A stretch of DNA of 64,000 nt from Bacillus zhangzhouensis (GTDB taxonomy: Bacteria > Bacillota > Bacilli > Bacillales > Bacillaceae), in contig NZ_JOTP01000001.1 in assembly GCF_000715205.1 (NCBI RefSeq), positions 306,919 through 370,918 of the forward strand, read 5' to 3'. Of this stretch, positions 7,582 through 18,389 are shown one piece after another. Within the stretch, counting starts at the first letter, position 1; each line of letters opens with the position of its first letter. Made by a program: the position numbers and the translations under genes. Under the pieces are notes generated by a model. It searched no databases. It saw only the letters and a list, made by a program, of their open reading frames with translations, and was not told where the DNA came from.

Positions 7582-9573
7582 ATGAAAAGTGCAATAAAAT
7601 GGTTGAAAAAACCATCGATTTCAAAGAGACTGATCATTTCATTCACACTTGTTCTCGTCTTACCAATCATTACACTAAGTGCGATTTCATATCAGATTGC
7701 CAAACAAGAATTAGATCATGAAATCATGTACGGAGCGAATGCAAGAGTCAATGAGTTGAATGACATGATCGAGCAAAAGCTTTTGAACAAAGAAAACGCG
7801 GTGAAACTCTTTACCGAAACGTCCAATGCAGACGATTTTAAAAAGAAAAACCAGCATGAACTTTATGAGCATTTTGAGATATACAGCAAAATCAATGAAG
7901 ATGATGTAGTTGGTTTTTATGCAGCAAGTAAAAAGAGTGATTTCATTCAGTTTCCTAAAGTAGACATGCCAAAAGGCTATGATCCAACGAAACGCGATTG
8001 GTACCAACAAGCAATGCAGGATGAAAAAGGTGACCCTGTTGTCACCAATCCATACATCTCTGCTACAACAAATCGCATGGTTGTCACGATCGCCCAGCGC
8101 CTGAAGGACGGATCGGGAGCCATTGGGATCGATATCGATGTTCAGGACATTGTTGATAAAATAAAGGGAATTAAAATTGGACGAGAAGGTTATCCAATTA
8201 TTGCAAATAAAAATAAACAAATTGTGGCGCATCCAGAAGAAAAATCAGGCTCTAATGTCACAGAAAATATTTCATCTATCCTTTACAGCGGCAAAGAAGG
8301 AAATGCAACTTATGAGAATAAAGGAGAGCAAAAGCGTCTCGTTTTTGTCACGAATGATTTAACAGGTTGGAAAATTGCTGGAACGATGTTTGTATCAGAA
8401 ACAGAAGAAGCAGCTCAGCCAGTTTGGAATTCTGCCATTATTCTTTTAATATCTTCATTTATCCTTGGCGGCATCGCAATCTTCTTCATCGTTCGCTCCA
8501 TCACAATGGGGCTTAGAAAGCTTGTTGATTTCTCAAACAAAGTGAGTGAAGGCGATTTAACCGAAACCCTTGAAACCAAATCGAAGGATGAAATAGGGGA
8601 TCTGACAAGAAGCTTTAGCAAGATGAGTGAATCCCTTCGTGAAGTCATTCGAGCTGTACAACAATCTGTCGACAATGTGGCTTCGGCTTCAGAGGAGCTG
8701 ACCGCAAGTGCCAGCCAAACGAGTCAAGCAACAGAGCATATTACGATGTCGATTGAACAATTTTCAAATGGAAATGAAGCACAAAACGAGAAAGTCGAAT
8801 CTAGTACGAATCAGCTTGTGGCGATGAATGAAGGATTACAAGGCATGTCACATACTTCATCAGAAGTGGCGACTGTCTCACTTCAATCGACGGAGGCTGC
8901 TGGTCAAGGCGGCCGCATTGTTGAAAGCACAGCCAAACAAATGAAACATATTGATACGTCTGTGCAAGAAGCAGAACAAGTCATGAAAGAATTAGAATAC
9001 AAGTCTAAAGATATTACGAGTATATTAAATGTGATTAACGGCATTGCGGATCAAACGAATTTACTTGCCCTTAATGCAGCAATCGAAGCAGCAAGAGCAG
9101 GTGAATCAGGGCGCGGCTTCTCCGTCGTTGCAGAGGAAGTGAGAAAACTAGCTGTCCAATCCGCAGATTCAGCGAAAGAAATTGAGAAGCTGATCCAAGA
9201 AATTGTGTTAGAAATTGCTAAATCTCAAGATATGTTCAAAGCGGTCAATCGAGAAGTAAATGCAGGACTCGGCATGACAGAAGAGGCAAAAGAAAGCTTC
9301 CAGAACATTTATGAGGCGGCAGAAGGAATGTCGAGAAAGCTTACCCAATTAAACGATACGGCAATTGACCTATCAAGTGGTTCAAAGCTTGTTTCACAAG
9401 CCATGCAGGAAATGCGTCAAGTCTCAAGAGAAAGCGCAGCGAACATTCAAGACATTGCTGCTTCAGCTGAAGAACAACTGGCATCTATGGAAGAAATCAC
9501 ATCTTCTTCTGTGACACTTGCCAATATGGCAGAGGAACTAAAAGAGCTAACAAGCCAATTTAAAATTAATTAA
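7582..9573 (+). CDS. Methyl-accepting chemotaxis protein 1 (McpA/TlpA/McpB/TlpB type)
   Basis: A 663-residue transmembrane chemoreceptor. A first membrane helix (about 17-37), an extracellular dCache-type sensor (about 40-280, with the [11 protein letters not shown] ligand-pocket segment), a second helix (about 282-304), HAMP (about 305-358) and a long methyl-accepting signalling coil follow in order. The conserved tip [22 protein letters not shown] lies near 487-508. The tip contacts CheA and CheW/CheV and controls swimming. AAAGGAGG precedes the ATG. It is the first of four tandem paralogues next to tgl, where B. subtilis has mcpB, so by position it may be McpB; the sequence alone does not settle which paralogue. 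Confidence 0.93.
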   Translation: MKSAIKWLKKPSISKRLIISFTLVLVLPIITLSAISYQIAKQELDHEIMYGANARVNELNDMIEQKLLNKENAVKLFTETSNADDFKKKNQHELYEHFEIYSKINEDDVVGFYAASKKSDFIQFPKVDMPKGYDPTKRDWYQQAMQDEKGDPVVTNPYISATTNRMVVTIAQRLKDGSGAIGIDIDVQDIVDKIKGIKIGREGYPIIANKNKQIVAHPEEKSGSNVTENISSILYSGKEGNATYENKGEQKRLVFVTNDLTGWKIAGTMFVSETEEAAQPVWNSAIILLISSFILGGIAIFFIVRSITMGLRKLVDFSNKVSEGDLTETLETKSKDEIGDLTRSFSKMSESLREVIRAVQQSVDNVASASEELTASASQTSQATEHITMSIEQFSNGNEAQNEKVESSTNQLVAMNEGLQGMSHTSSEVATVSLQSTEAAGQGGRIVESTAKQMKHIDTSVQEAEQVMKELEYKSKDITSILNVINGIADQTNLLALNAAIEAARAGESGRGFSVVAEEVRKLAVQSADSAKEIEKLIQEIVLEIAKSQDMFKAVNREVNAGLGMTEEAKESFQNIYEAAEGMSRKLTQLNDTAIDLSSGSKLVSQAMQEMRQVSRESAANIQDIAASAEEQLASMEEITSSSVTLANMAEELKELTSQFKIN

Positions 9574-9585
9574 AGAACGAAGAAA

Positions 9586-9618
9586 AAATATCCAGAATTA
9601 TCTGGGTATTTTTTTTAT
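9586..9618 (+). terminator. Terminator after chemoreceptor 1
   Basis: The stem AATATCCAGA / TCTGGGTATT with a short loop is followed by a run of eight T residues. Confidence 0.85.
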
Positions 9619-9641
9619 TTTTAAACGTCATTTCCAGTCTC

Positions 9642-9666
9642 TAAAAATATACCTTTTATCCGATAA
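9642..9666 (+). promoter_or_regulatory. Degenerate SigD-like promoter
   Basis: TAAA (9642-9645) and TCCGATAA (9659-9666) resemble the SigD elements, but the spacer is only 13 nt, so the call is tentative. It lies 32 nt before the second chemoreceptor gene. Confidence 0.4.
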
Positions 9667-9698
9667 TAACTTTAGAGAAGTAAAGGGGGAAAGATAAA

Positions 9699-11690
9699 AT
9701 GGGAAAAATGATCCAATGGTTCAAAAAACCATCCATTTCAAAAAAATTAATCATTGCCTTTTTGGTAGTCCTGATCTTACCAACCGTGGCACTGACAATT
9801 AGTGCGTTTTTCACATCAAAGACAGAGTTAGACAAACAGATTATGGGCAGTGCCATGAGTCAGGTCAACGCATTTGATACCTTAATCAATGAGAATATTG
9901 GAAACAAAGCAGATGCTGTGACACTGTTTACAGACTCTCTCAAAGCTTCTAATCTTCAAGAAAAAAATAGAAATGCGACCATTAAAGAATTGCAGCAATA
10001 TGGAAAAATTAATGAAAAAGATGTTGCTGCTATTTATGTAGGCTCTGAAAAAGGGTTGTTCATGCAATACCCAGTTCAAAAGATGCCTGATGGCTACGAT
10101 CCAAGAGAGCGTCCATGGTATCAAGAGGCGCTCAATGCAGAAAGCGGCAAACAAGTCATTACAAAACCATACGTTGCAGCATCCACAGGCAAAATGGTCA
10201 TCACCATTGCTCAAAAAACGAAAGATGGTTCAGGTGTCATCGGGGTTGACATGGAAATTGATAGCCTGCTTCAAAAATTAAAAGAAATCAAAATTGGGCA
10301 AAAAGGCTATGCCTTCATCATGGAAAAGGATAAAACTGTCCTAGCAGATCCAACCCAAAAGCCAGGAAGCCAAGTCAATGAAAACCTAGCGAATATTATT
10401 TTTAAAAACAAAGAAGGAAGCGGCAGCTACACACTCAAAGGAACAGATAAAAAGGTGGCGTATGTGACCAATGAATTAACCGGCTGGAAAATCGGTGGAA
10501 CAATGCTTGTATCAGAAGTAGAAGATGCGGCAAAGCCAGTTTTCCAAACAGCCATTATCGTGTTCAGTGTGACACTTATCGTAGCAGGAACCCTCATCTT
10601 CTTTATCGTCCGCTCTATATCAAAGAGATTATCCAACCTTGTCCGCTTCTCGAAAAAAGTCAGCAATGGAGATTTGCGTGATAAGCTTCAGATCCAATCA
10701 GATGATGAAATTGGGCAAGTTGGTAAAGGCTTTAATACGATGATTGACTCATTAAGATCCCTCATTGGTGCCGTTCAAACCTCAGTCGAAAATGTCGCTT
10801 CTTCATCAGAAGAACTGACCGCCAGCGCAGGACAAACAAGTAAAGCAACAGAGCATATTACATTAGCCATTGAACAATTCTCCAGCGGAAATGAAAGTCA
10901 AAATGATAAAGTGGAATTGAGCTCAGGCGAGTTAGAGGAAATGAACCGAGGCCTCCAGCACATGAATGAATCTGCTGAATCGATTACCGCGTCATCGATC
11001 AAATCAACAGATATCGCAGGGGAAGGCGGACAGCTTGTTGAAAAAACCGCTTCTCAAATGAATGTCATTGATCAGTCAGTGAAAAAAGCAGAGAATGTGA
11101 TTGGCGCACTTGAAAGTAAATCAAAAGACATTACACAAATTCTCGGTGTCATCAATGGTATCGCCGATCAAACAAATTTACTTGCACTAAATGCAGCGAT
11201 CGAGGCAGCAAGAGCTGGGGAATCCGGCAGGGGCTTCTCCGTAGTAGCAGAAGAAGTAAGGAAACTTGCTGTTCAATCTGCCAATTCAGCGAAAGAAATA
11301 GAGTATTTGATCAATGAAATCGTTCAAGACATCGATGTATCACAGGAAGTATTCACTGCGGTGAATCGAGAAGTTCAATCGGGCTTAAGCTTCACTGAAC
11401 AAACGAAAGTAAGCTTCCACAATATTTTCGAAATGACAAAAGAAATTTCAGACAAGCTCCAAACGATGAATCAGACCGTTGTTCAGCTTTCAAAAGGCTC
11501 ATCACATGTTTCAGAGGCTGTCCGTGAGATCGCAGACGTATCACGTGAAAGCTCCGCAAATATTCAAGACATTGCCGCCTCAGCAGAAGAGCAACTGGCA
11601 TCAATGGAAGAAATCAGCTCGTCCTCTGCTACACTCTCTTCTATGGCAGAAGAATTGCGTGATTTGATTAGCAAATTTAAGGTTGAATAG
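9699..11690 (+). CDS. Methyl-accepting chemotaxis protein 2
   Basis: A 663-residue paralogue with the same plan: membrane helix about 17-37, dCache sensor (with [11 protein letters not shown]), helix near 285-304, HAMP, then the signalling coil with the conserved [18 protein letters not shown] tip. Its sensor domain diverges from its neighbours while the signalling half is nearly the same, as expected for receptors that share CheA/CheW but sense different ligands. By order it would correspond to B. subtilis tlpA. A ribosome site AAAGGGGG precedes the ATG. It ends with two tandem hairpins. Confidence 0.93.
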   Translation: MGKMIQWFKKPSISKKLIIAFLVVLILPTVALTISAFFTSKTELDKQIMGSAMSQVNAFDTLINENIGNKADAVTLFTDSLKASNLQEKNRNATIKELQQYGKINEKDVAAIYVGSEKGLFMQYPVQKMPDGYDPRERPWYQEALNAESGKQVITKPYVAASTGKMVITIAQKTKDGSGVIGVDMEIDSLLQKLKEIKIGQKGYAFIMEKDKTVLADPTQKPGSQVNENLANIIFKNKEGSGSYTLKGTDKKVAYVTNELTGWKIGGTMLVSEVEDAAKPVFQTAIIVFSVTLIVAGTLIFFIVRSISKRLSNLVRFSKKVSNGDLRDKLQIQSDDEIGQVGKGFNTMIDSLRSLIGAVQTSVENVASSSEELTASAGQTSKATEHITLAIEQFSSGNESQNDKVELSSGELEEMNRGLQHMNESAESITASSIKSTDIAGEGGQLVEKTASQMNVIDQSVKKAENVIGALESKSKDITQILGVINGIADQTNLLALNAAIEAARAGESGRGFSVVAEEVRKLAVQSANSAKEIEYLINEIVQDIDVSQEVFTAVNREVQSGLSFTEQTKVSFHNIFEMTKEISDKLQTMNQTVVQLSKGSSHVSEAVREIADVSRESSANIQDIAASAEEQLASMEEISSSSATLSSMAEELRDLISKFKVE

Positions 11691-11691
11691 A

Positions 11692-11782
11692 CACGCTGAA
11701 AAGAAGACAAAGGGCTAAAATTAAGATCATTTCAGTCCTTTGTCAACAATCTGAGAGCCTCCAGCTAGGAGGCTCTTTTTTT
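11692..11782 (+). terminator. Tandem hairpins after chemoreceptor 2, including a repeated sequence
   Basis: The first hairpin, GACAAAGG/CCTTTGTC (11706-11744), lacks a T-run. The second, GAGCCTCC/GGAGGCTC (11755-11775), ends in seven or eight T residues and is the likely terminator. The segment 11692-11714 recurs inverted at 485-507 and, with one change, at 16672-16694. Confidence 0.8.
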
Positions 11783-11918
11783 AATCGAATAAATCAAAAG
11801 AAATAGGTAATTATGCTTATTTTGGTTGAAAATTGAACATTAAACCTTGAAAAATAATTCATATTACCTAAGAATAGAGGAGAAAGACCACAAATCATAA
11901 ACCAAAAGGAGTAGAGTA

Positions 11919-13895
11919 ATGAAAAAAATCAACTTTTTTAAGCACTTGACGATGTCGAAGAAATTAATTACTGCATTCTTAGCGATTCTCCTAGTGCCAA
12001 TTCTCGTATTGGCGGCATTTTCTTATGAAGTGGCATCCGATTCTCTCAATGATGAGATTATGTCTAGTGCTGCAAATGGTGTCAAACAATTAAACGAACT
12101 CATTAATAAAGATGTACAGCCTAAAATGGACATTGTGTCATACTTATCCAAATCGGTGAAAAAGAATGAATTGGCCTCTAAAAACAAAGATTTACTCAAG
12201 GTGAAATTAGAGCAACTATCGGAAACCGATGAAGATGTGGTGGAAGTATTTATTGCAGATCAAAATGGTAAACTAACGGAGTATTCCGAGATCCATAGAG
12301 GCAGTGCAAAGAGCGCAAAAAATGAACCATGGTTTCAACAATCGATGGAAGATGAGAAACTCATCATTTCAGATCCTTTTGTCGATAAGTCATCAGATGA
12401 CCTGCTCATCACAATATCAGAGCAATTGGCAGATGGTTCTGGTGTGATCGGGGTCAATATGCGATTGAACACTATCGTGAAAGATACAAACAGCATCAAA
12501 ATTGGCCAAGAAGGCTATGCCTTTGTCTCCACGTCAGATAAGCGTTATATTGCCCATAAAACGGACAAGGCTGGGACAAAATTGACAGGTGATTTCACCG
12601 TAAAGTTGTATGACAAAAAAGAAGGCAGTTTTGAATATGAATACAACGGACAGCCGAAGCAAATGTTTTTTGACACAAATGAAGCGACAGGCTGGAAGGT
12701 TGCCGGGACGATGTATGTCAACGAAGTGAAGGAAGCCGCACAGCCAGTGCTCGACTTAACAATGATCATACTTGCAGCTGCAATTGTCGTAGGCGGAATC
12801 GCGATTTATTTTATTATTAAATCGATTCGAAAACCACTAATAGAGCTCTCTGAATCGGCTGAGAAAATCAGTCAAGGAGATCTTACCCAGCATATTGAGG
12901 TGCGTACTCACGATGAAATCGGCAAGCTTGCGCAGAGCTTTAATGATATGTCAGCAAAGCTGAAACAAGTCATTCAAGCCGTCCAGAATTCAATTGAAAA
13001 TGTGGCTGCCTCATCTGAAGAATTGACGGCCAGTGCGGGACAGACAGCTCAAGCGACTGAGCATATTACATCATCTATTGAACAATTCTCAAACAGCACT
13101 GAACATCAAAATGATATGATCGAAAAAAGTTCAGTCCAGCTCAACGAAATGGATCGCAGCTTATCGCATATGGTCGACACCACCTCTCATATGATGGATT
13201 CGTCGATTGAATCGAGCAAAACCGCTCAGGCTGGTGGAGCACTTGTTCAAAAAACAGCAAGTCAAATGCAGACGATTGAGCAGGCAGTGAAAGAAGCAGA
13301 GCTTGTCATTGCAGGCTTAGAGCAGAAATCAAAGGACATTACAAACATTCTAGGTGTCATCAACGGCATCGCAGACCAGACGAACCTTCTTGCCTTAAAT
13401 GCAGCGATAGAAGCTGCACGAGCAGGTGAGGCAGGAAGAGGCTTCTCTGTTGTCGCAGAAGAAGTTCGCAAGCTGGCAGAGCAATCAGGAAGCTCTTCAA
13501 AAGAAATTGAAAGCCTGACGAACGAGATTGTAGAGGAAATTGAAAAATCACAGAAAATGTTTAAACAAGTAGCGGGAGAAGTTCAATCTGGATTAAACAT
13601 TACAGATGAAACGAAAGTGAGTTTTGAGAAAATTACCCATAAAACATCTGAAATGACCGAACAAATGAAACAAATGAACGGATCAGCCAAAGAGCTTTCG
13701 CATGGCTCGAACGATATTTCACATGCGGTCAATCAAATCAAAGAGCTTTCAAGAGAAAGCTCCGCAGGCTTCCAAGATATTGCGGCTTCTGCAGAAGAAC
13801 AGCTAGCATCAATGGAAGAAATCAGCTCATCCTCCGCCACTTTATCACAGATGGCAGAAGAACTAAGAGAGCTCATTAAACAATTTAAAATGTAA
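11919..13895 (+). CDS. Methyl-accepting chemotaxis protein 3
   Basis: A 658-residue paralogue: membrane helix about 17-36, dCache sensor, second helix near 280-303, HAMP, and a signalling coil with the tip motif where the Ser after ARAGE is replaced by Ala ([10 protein letters not shown]). The sensor is slightly shorter and more acidic than in its neighbours (a NEPWFQQS pocket motif replaces the RDWYQQA type). By order it may be McpA. AAAGGAGTAG precedes the ATG. Unlike receptors 1 and 4, I find no convincing SigD -10 in the 228-nt upstream gap, which is AT-rich and holds the previous terminators. Confidence 0.92.
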   Translation: MKKINFFKHLTMSKKLITAFLAILLVPILVLAAFSYEVASDSLNDEIMSSAANGVKQLNELINKDVQPKMDIVSYLSKSVKKNELASKNKDLLKVKLEQLSETDEDVVEVFIADQNGKLTEYSEIHRGSAKSAKNEPWFQQSMEDEKLIISDPFVDKSSDDLLITISEQLADGSGVIGVNMRLNTIVKDTNSIKIGQEGYAFVSTSDKRYIAHKTDKAGTKLTGDFTVKLYDKKEGSFEYEYNGQPKQMFFDTNEATGWKVAGTMYVNEVKEAAQPVLDLTMIILAAAIVVGGIAIYFIIKSIRKPLIELSESAEKISQGDLTQHIEVRTHDEIGKLAQSFNDMSAKLKQVIQAVQNSIENVAASSEELTASAGQTAQATEHITSSIEQFSNSTEHQNDMIEKSSVQLNEMDRSLSHMVDTTSHMMDSSIESSKTAQAGGALVQKTASQMQTIEQAVKEAELVIAGLEQKSKDITNILGVINGIADQTNLLALNAAIEAARAGEAGRGFSVVAEEVRKLAEQSGSSSKEIESLTNEIVEEIEKSQKMFKQVAGEVQSGLNITDETKVSFEKITHKTSEMTEQMKQMNGSAKELSHGSNDISHAVNQIKELSRESSAGFQDIAASAEEQLASMEEISSSSATLSQMAEELRELIKQFKM

Positions 13896-13906
13896 GAGAT
13901 ATAGTG

Positions 13907-13940
13907 AAACACCTGACGTTTTGGCGTCAGGTGTTTTTCT
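13907..13940 (+). terminator. Terminator after chemoreceptor 3
   Basis: A ten-base-pair stem ACACCTGACG/CGTCAGGTGT with a six-base loop and a T-run. Confidence 0.88.
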
Positions 13941-13999
13941 ATTCCTTGCACATAATTTGGTTATTTTGGACTTATTTAGACTTTAATAAGTTAAAAAAG

Positions 14000-14026
14000 T
14001 AAATAACCTAGTAGTACTTCCGATAT
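14000..14026 (+). promoter_or_regulatory. SigD promoter of chemoreceptor 4
   Basis: TAAA (14000-14003), exactly 15 nt of spacer, then TCCGATAT (14019-14026) differ from the SigD consensus at one position only. The start codon is 34 nt downstream. Confidence 0.85.
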
Positions 14027-14060
14027 ATATACTATCTTACTAAAAGGAGTTTTCTTTTTT

Positions 14061-16049
14061 ATGAAATTCATACAGTATTTCAGAAAGCCATCTATATCAA
14101 AAAAGCTCGTATTCTCTTTCTTATTTATTCTCTTATGCCCAATCATTGTATTGGCATACTCTTCATATCATACTGCAAGCACCTCCTTAAATGATCAAAT
14201 CTTGCAAAGCTCAAAGGAAAATGTAGAGCAGCTAGATAAAAATATTACGAAGGTTGTGAAAGTGAAAACAGACGCAGCCGATTTCTTTAGTCAATGGATC
14301 ACAGAGAAAAAACTCAAGCAAAAAGGAACAATTGATATTCAAGAACGCTTTGAGCAGTTCATGAGCATGAATGATGACACAGAAGGTATTCTTGTCGCTT
14401 CAAGTGATGGCAAAGTGTTTTCAAGATATCCTAATAAAAAAATGCCTGCTGACTATGTCGCAACTGAGCGAGATTGGTATAAAGATGGCTGGGCGAAAAA
14501 TGGTGAGTTGTCTGTTTCAGCTCCGTACCCAACCGCATCAACCGGTACTTTTGTTGTGACTATTTCTAAAAAACTAGATGACGGATCAGGTGTCATCGCG
14601 ATGAACCTAGACATTGCGAATCTAGTGAAAGAGTCCAATAGTATTAACATTGGTAAACAAGGCTATGCCTTTATCGGAAGCCCTGATCGTACCTTTGTTG
14701 CCCATCCAACGAAAAAAGCTGGGTCAAAATTATCTGGTGAGTGGTTAGAAAAACTCTATTCACAAGATAAAGGATCTATGAGTTATATGTTTGAAGGAAA
14801 AGAAAAGCAAATGGAGTTTACCACAAACAAAGCGACAGGCTGGAAGATTGTCGGTACAATGTTTGTAAGTGAAGTAAAAGAAGCTGCGCAGCCAGTCTTT
14901 AACATGGCCACTATTATTTTAGCGGGAGCCCTCATCATTGGCGGTATTCTCATCTTCTTTATCATCCGTTCAATTACAAAACCACTTTCCACGCTAGTCT
15001 CATCTTCGAAGAAGATCAGCGAGGGAGATTTGACAGAAAAAATTGAAGTCAGGTCACAAGATGAAATTGGACAGCTTGGCACAAGCTTTAATGAAATGAG
15101 TGAGTCACTAAGAGATGTCATTCAAGCCGTACAAACATCTGTTGAAAACGTGGCATCATCTTCTGAGGAACTGACGGCAAGTGCAGGTCAAACAACCAAA
15201 GCAACAGAGCATATTACATCTTCGATTGAAACATTCTCGAACGGTAACGAAAATCAAAGTGAAATGGTCGAGCAAAGTGCAAACCATTTGAAACAAATGA
15301 ACGAAGGTCTAAATGAGGTTGCTCAAACCTCTGATGTGATCACAGCCTCATCTGTCCAATCAAAGACAGTAGCAGAAACAGGCGGACAGCTAGTTGAGCA
15401 AACAGTTGGTCAAATGAAAACAATCGATCATTCAGTGAAAGAGGCTGAAGGTGTGATCAACGGCCTAGAGCATAAATCAAAAGATATCACAAATATCCTA
15501 GGTGTGATTAACGGCATTGCAGATCAAACGAATTTACTCGCACTTAATGCAGCTATTGAAGCAGCACGTGCAGGCGAGTCAGGCAGAGGCTTCTCTGTTG
15601 TGGCAGAAGAAGTACGTAAACTAGCGGTTCAATCATCAGATTCAGCAAAAGAGATTGAAAAGCTCGTGAAAGAAATTGTATCTGAAATTCAAACATCTCA
15701 AAATATGTTCAAATCGGTGAATGAAGAAGTGAAAAATGGTCTTTCTATTACAGATCAAACAAAAGAAAGCTTCTCACAAATTAACCAGCAAACAGCGGAA
15801 ATCGCAACAAGAATTAATGAAATGAATACAACGGTACGCGAACTTTCAAAAGGATCTGAGCAAATTTCTCGAGCAGTCAATGACATTGCAGATGTATCGA
15901 GAGAGAGTTCAGCAAGCATCCAAGATATCGCGGCATCTGCTGAAGAGCAGCTTGCTTCTATGGAAGAGATTAGTTCTTCTTCTACGACTCTTTCCCAAAT
16001 GGCGGAAGAACTGCGTGATTTAATTAAAAAATTCAAGATCAATGAATAA
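14061..16049 (+). CDS. Methyl-accepting chemotaxis protein 4
   Basis: A 662-residue paralogue with membrane helix about 17-36, dCache sensor (TERDWYKDG motif), second helix near 281-303, HAMP and the signalling coil with the conserved tip. Upstream lies the best SigD promoter of the cluster. By order it would be the counterpart of B. subtilis tlpB. The C-terminus ends in [10 protein letters not shown] with no CheR-tethering pentapeptide, as usual in Bacillus. AAAAGGAG precedes the ATG with a somewhat long spacing. The gene has its own terminator. Confidence 0.93.
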   Translation: MKFIQYFRKPSISKKLVFSFLFILLCPIIVLAYSSYHTASTSLNDQILQSSKENVEQLDKNITKVVKVKTDAADFFSQWITEKKLKQKGTIDIQERFEQFMSMNDDTEGILVASSDGKVFSRYPNKKMPADYVATERDWYKDGWAKNGELSVSAPYPTASTGTFVVTISKKLDDGSGVIAMNLDIANLVKESNSINIGKQGYAFIGSPDRTFVAHPTKKAGSKLSGEWLEKLYSQDKGSMSYMFEGKEKQMEFTTNKATGWKIVGTMFVSEVKEAAQPVFNMATIILAGALIIGGILIFFIIRSITKPLSTLVSSSKKISEGDLTEKIEVRSQDEIGQLGTSFNEMSESLRDVIQAVQTSVENVASSSEELTASAGQTTKATEHITSSIETFSNGNENQSEMVEQSANHLKQMNEGLNEVAQTSDVITASSVQSKTVAETGGQLVEQTVGQMKTIDHSVKEAEGVINGLEHKSKDITNILGVINGIADQTNLLALNAAIEAARAGESGRGFSVVAEEVRKLAVQSSDSAKEIEKLVKEIVSEIQTSQNMFKSVNEEVKNGLSITDQTKESFSQINQQTAEIATRINEMNTTVRELSKGSEQISRAVNDIADVSRESSASIQDIAASAEEQLASMEEISSSSTTLSQMAEELRDLIKKFKINE

Positions 16050-16053
16050 TTGA

Positions 16054-16089
16054 AAGTGGTTCTCCTCAAGGGGAACCGCTTTTCTTTTT
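16054..16089 (+). terminator. Terminator after chemoreceptor 4
   Basis: The stem AGTGGTTCTCC / GGGGAACCGCT with a four-base loop is followed by a T-rich tract. Confidence 0.82.
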
Positions 16090-16139
16090 AAGAGACGATC
16101 TCGTACAATAGAGGAAGTCGAAAGAAAAGGAGAGATGTT

Positions 16140-16679
16140 ATGCGTTTATCAGATAAGAAGGTCATTGCGTTTGTCAGTGATGATTTTGAAGATTTAGAGC
16201 TATGGTATCCGGTTCTACGTTTAAGAGAGGAGGGCGCAACTGTCCATCTCGTAGGAGAAAAAGCAGATCATGAGTACATCGGCAAGTATGGTGTGCCTGC
16301 CGTATCCGATGCAGATTTTTATTCCATTCAAGCTGACGATTATGATGCTGTGCTCGTCCCAGGTGGATGGGCGCCTGATAAACTGCGCCGATATCCAGAA
16401 GTATTAGACATCGTCCGTACGTTTGATGCAAAAGGTAAACCAATCGGACAAATTTGTCATGCCGGCTGGGTGCTCATTTCAGCAGGCATCCTGCAAGGCA
16501 AAAAAGTAACGAGCACACCTGGTATTAAAGATGATATGACGAATGCTGGAGCGAATTGGTTTGATGAAGCAGTTGTCACAGATGGTCATCTCGTTTCAAG
16601 CAGACGTCCACCGGACCTTCCGCCATATGTGAAAGCATTTGCGGATGTATTAGCAGCAAAATCATTTGATTCACACTGA
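16140..16679 (+). CDS. DJ-1/PfpI family protein
   Basis: A 179-residue protein with the flavodoxin-like DJ-1/PfpI fold. The nucleophile elbow GQICHAGW places Cys at 106 and His at 107, and an acidic residue (Glu19 in FEDLELWY) sits where the family's conserved glutamate is expected. Members include general stress proteins, glyoxalase III-like enzymes and PfpI-type proteins, and the substrate cannot be told from sequence. AAAGGAGAG precedes the ATG. It is a single gene between two strong terminators. B. subtilis has relatives (YraA, YfkM) but not, as I recall, at this locus. Confidence 0.85.
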   Translation: MRLSDKKVIAFVSDDFEDLELWYPVLRLREEGATVHLVGEKADHEYIGKYGVPAVSDADFYSIQADDYDAVLVPGGWAPDKLRRYPEVLDIVRTFDAKGKPIGQICHAGWVLISAGILQGKKVTSTPGIKDDMTNAGANWFDEAVVTDGHLVSSRRPPDLPPYVKAFADVLAAKSFDSH

Positions 16680-16686
16680 AAAGAAG

Positions 16687-16723
16687 ACAAAGGGCGAAAA
16701 TGATTTTCATTTTCGCCCTTTGT
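16687..16723. terminator. Bidirectional terminator between the DJ-1-like gene and yulF
   Basis: A perfect 17-base-pair stem starting ACAAAGGGCGAAAATGA with a three-base loop lies between convergent genes. Its left flank shares 22 of 23 bases with 11692-11714. Confidence 0.85.
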
Positions 16724-16741
16724 TCATCATCTCATGCCCCA

Positions 16742-17731
16742 TTAAGTGTGCCTGTCGGCAGGATACGTAATGCCCATTTGCCTTCTCGCCTCGTCCATGA
16801 CTGACATGGTTTGAACAGATAAGGCAAATGTATTGACCGGAGACTGTCCCTTTTCTTGCTGAATACACTCAATAAAATGATTAATTTCATAATACATGGC
16901 TGGCTGACCATCTTTGAGAGAGATGTCGGTTTGATGTCCATGACGATCATGGATCGTGATACGAGAAGGACGGTGGAATTGATCAATGACCATCGTGGCA
17001 TCTTCTCCTTGAATTTCAGCAGATAAATGGGACGTTGAGATTTTCGAATGAAAAAGAAGTGCTTGATGCCCGTCATACTGTAAAAGTAATGAGCCGCTCC
17101 CATCCACGCCAGAAGAAAGCTTATAACCTCTCGCTGTGATTTGATTGGGCAGGCCAAATAAATAAATGGCTGGAAAGACGAGATACACACCGATATCCAT
17201 TAAAGAGCCATTAGATAATTCCGGCTTAAAGGCGTTTGGAATCTCACCGTCTCGGTAGGCGTCGTATCTTGAGGAATATTTGCAGTAATGGGCGATCACT
17301 TGCCGAATAGGACCTAGTTGATTAAGGTGTTGTTTGATTTGAAGAAAGTTTGGTAGAAATGTTGTTTTCATTGCTTCCATTAAACAAACTTGATGTTTTT
17401 TCGCTATGGCAATCATCTGTTCAGCTTCTTTTCGATGGGAGGCTAATGGCTTTTCGCATAAAACATGCTTTTGATGCTCCATCATCAACATGGCTTGCTC
17501 TTTGTGAAGGGCGTTTGGGCTTGCAATATATACAGCATCAAATGTATCACTTGCCGCCATCTGCTGTAAGTTGGTAAAGACCGTATCAATACCGTATTTT
17601 TCGGCAAATGCCTGTCCTTTTTCAGCGGACCGTGAATAGACGGCCGTGCATGTAAAATCCGCAATTCCTTCACCGGCCTGTAAGAACCGATCTGTAATCC
17701 AGTTCGTTCCGATGACAGCAAATCGAATCAT
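16742..17731 (-). CDS. yulF: Gfo/Idh/MocA family oxidoreductase (YulF-like)
   Basis: A 329-residue NAD(P)-dependent dehydrogenase. The N-terminal Rossmann fold starts IRFAVIGTNWITDRFL, the conserved EKP motif appears as LCEKPLAS near 93-100, and the C-terminal alpha/beta domain has a YCKYSSRYDAYR segment. Family members oxidise sugars or inositols; the substrate is unknown. The start at 17731 follows an AGGAGGG site; an ATG 12 codons upstream is less likely. Its place beyond the chemoreceptors agrees with yulF in B. subtilis, although the neighbouring rhamnose genes are absent. A loose CcpA-box-like sequence near 17770-17784 precedes it. Confidence 0.82.
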   Translation of the reverse strand: MIRFAVIGTNWITDRFLQAGEGIADFTCTAVYSRSAEKGQAFAEKYGIDTVFTNLQQMAASDTFDAVYIASPNALHKEQAMLMMEHQKHVLCEKPLASHRKEAEQMIAIAKKHQVCLMEAMKTTFLPNFLQIKQHLNQLGPIRQVIAHYCKYSSRYDAYRDGEIPNAFKPELSNGSLMDIGVYLVFPAIYLFGLPNQITARGYKLSSGVDGSGSLLLQYDGHQALLFHSKISTSHLSAEIQGEDATMVIDQFHRPSRITIHDRHGHQTDISLKDGQPAMYYEINHFIECIQQEKGQSPVNTFALSVQTMSVMDEARRQMGITYPADRHT

Positions 17732-17816
17732 GTCATTCCCTCCTCCTGCTTTTCTCTGATTATACATGCTTTGAAAGCGTTTGTATGAAAGAATATTCTT
17801 TTTATTGAAAAGCGGA

Positions 17817-17843
17817 TGAAACCTTTATCTAGGCTAATGCGTC
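17817..17843 (+). promoter_or_regulatory. ECF sigma (SigM/SigW-type) promoter
   Basis: TGAAAC (17817-17822), a 17-nt spacer and CGTC (17840-17843) match extracytoplasmic-function sigma promoters; CGTC favours SigM over SigW. The DoxX-like gene begins about 90 nt downstream. Confidence 0.55.
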
Positions 17844-17932
17844 TTACATAAAGGATATAAATGTACGAAAAGTGGGTAGTTTCTTCCTTCATTCGGGTAA
17901 TACTCAGAAAGAAGGGAGAGGAGGAAACGAAC

Positions 17933-18322
17933 ATGAAGCGCATCCTGCATATAGGAAGTACATACGTCTTTGCGCTTTTATTCATAGCAGCTGGTGTTTT
18001 TCATGTGATAGAGCCGGGCGGCTTTGCTCGCATGATGACTGGCTGGCCATTTCCTTATGTGATGGTCTATGCTACTGCATGCTTGGAATGGCTGCTGGCA
18101 GTTCTACTGCTTCTGCCAAGTGTCAGGATCGCAGCAGCAAAAGGGATCGCTGTCTATCTGGTGCTTATTTTCCCAGCAAACCTCTTTGCGGCGCGAGAGG
18201 GGATTCCATTTCCAGGTCAAGAGAGCACAGAACGAGCCGTGCTATGGATGAGGCTCATTGGACAACCGATTCTGATTTTATGGGCTATGTCCATTGCGAA
18301 ATTGGAAAAAAAGCTAAAATAA
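17933..18322 (+). CDS. DoxX-like small membrane protein
   Basis: A 129-residue integral membrane protein with four hydrophobic segments (about 5-25, 40-62, 66-88 and 103-122), the DoxX-family layout, including the early GVFHVIEPGGFARMM segment. DoxX proteins are poorly defined quinone or redox-associated membrane proteins. The ATG at 17933 follows GAGAGGAGG; the frame is open further upstream but without a ribosome site. An ECF-type promoter upstream suggests induction by envelope stress. A second frame across the same region is a shadow. Confidence 0.75.
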   Translation: MKRILHIGSTYVFALLFIAAGVFHVIEPGGFARMMTGWPFPYVMVYATACLEWLLAVLLLLPSVRIAAAKGIAVYLVLIFPANLFAAREGIPFPGQESTERAVLWMRLIGQPILILWAMSIAKLEKKLK

Positions 18323-18389
18323 TGATGACCATATCATGATCAAGTAGTGTACAATTTACTAATAAATAGCCCGTGTTTGGAGGAACAAT

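Noticed and set aside
11791..11918. SigD promoter for the third chemoreceptor
   Set aside because: A TAAA is present near 11841 but no CCGATAT-like -10 follows at 14-16 nt.
17768..17784. CcpA box-like sequence TGAAAGCGTTTGTA upstream of yulF
   Set aside because: The right end (GTA in place of WCA) deviates from the consensus, so it is mentioned only as a weak possibility.
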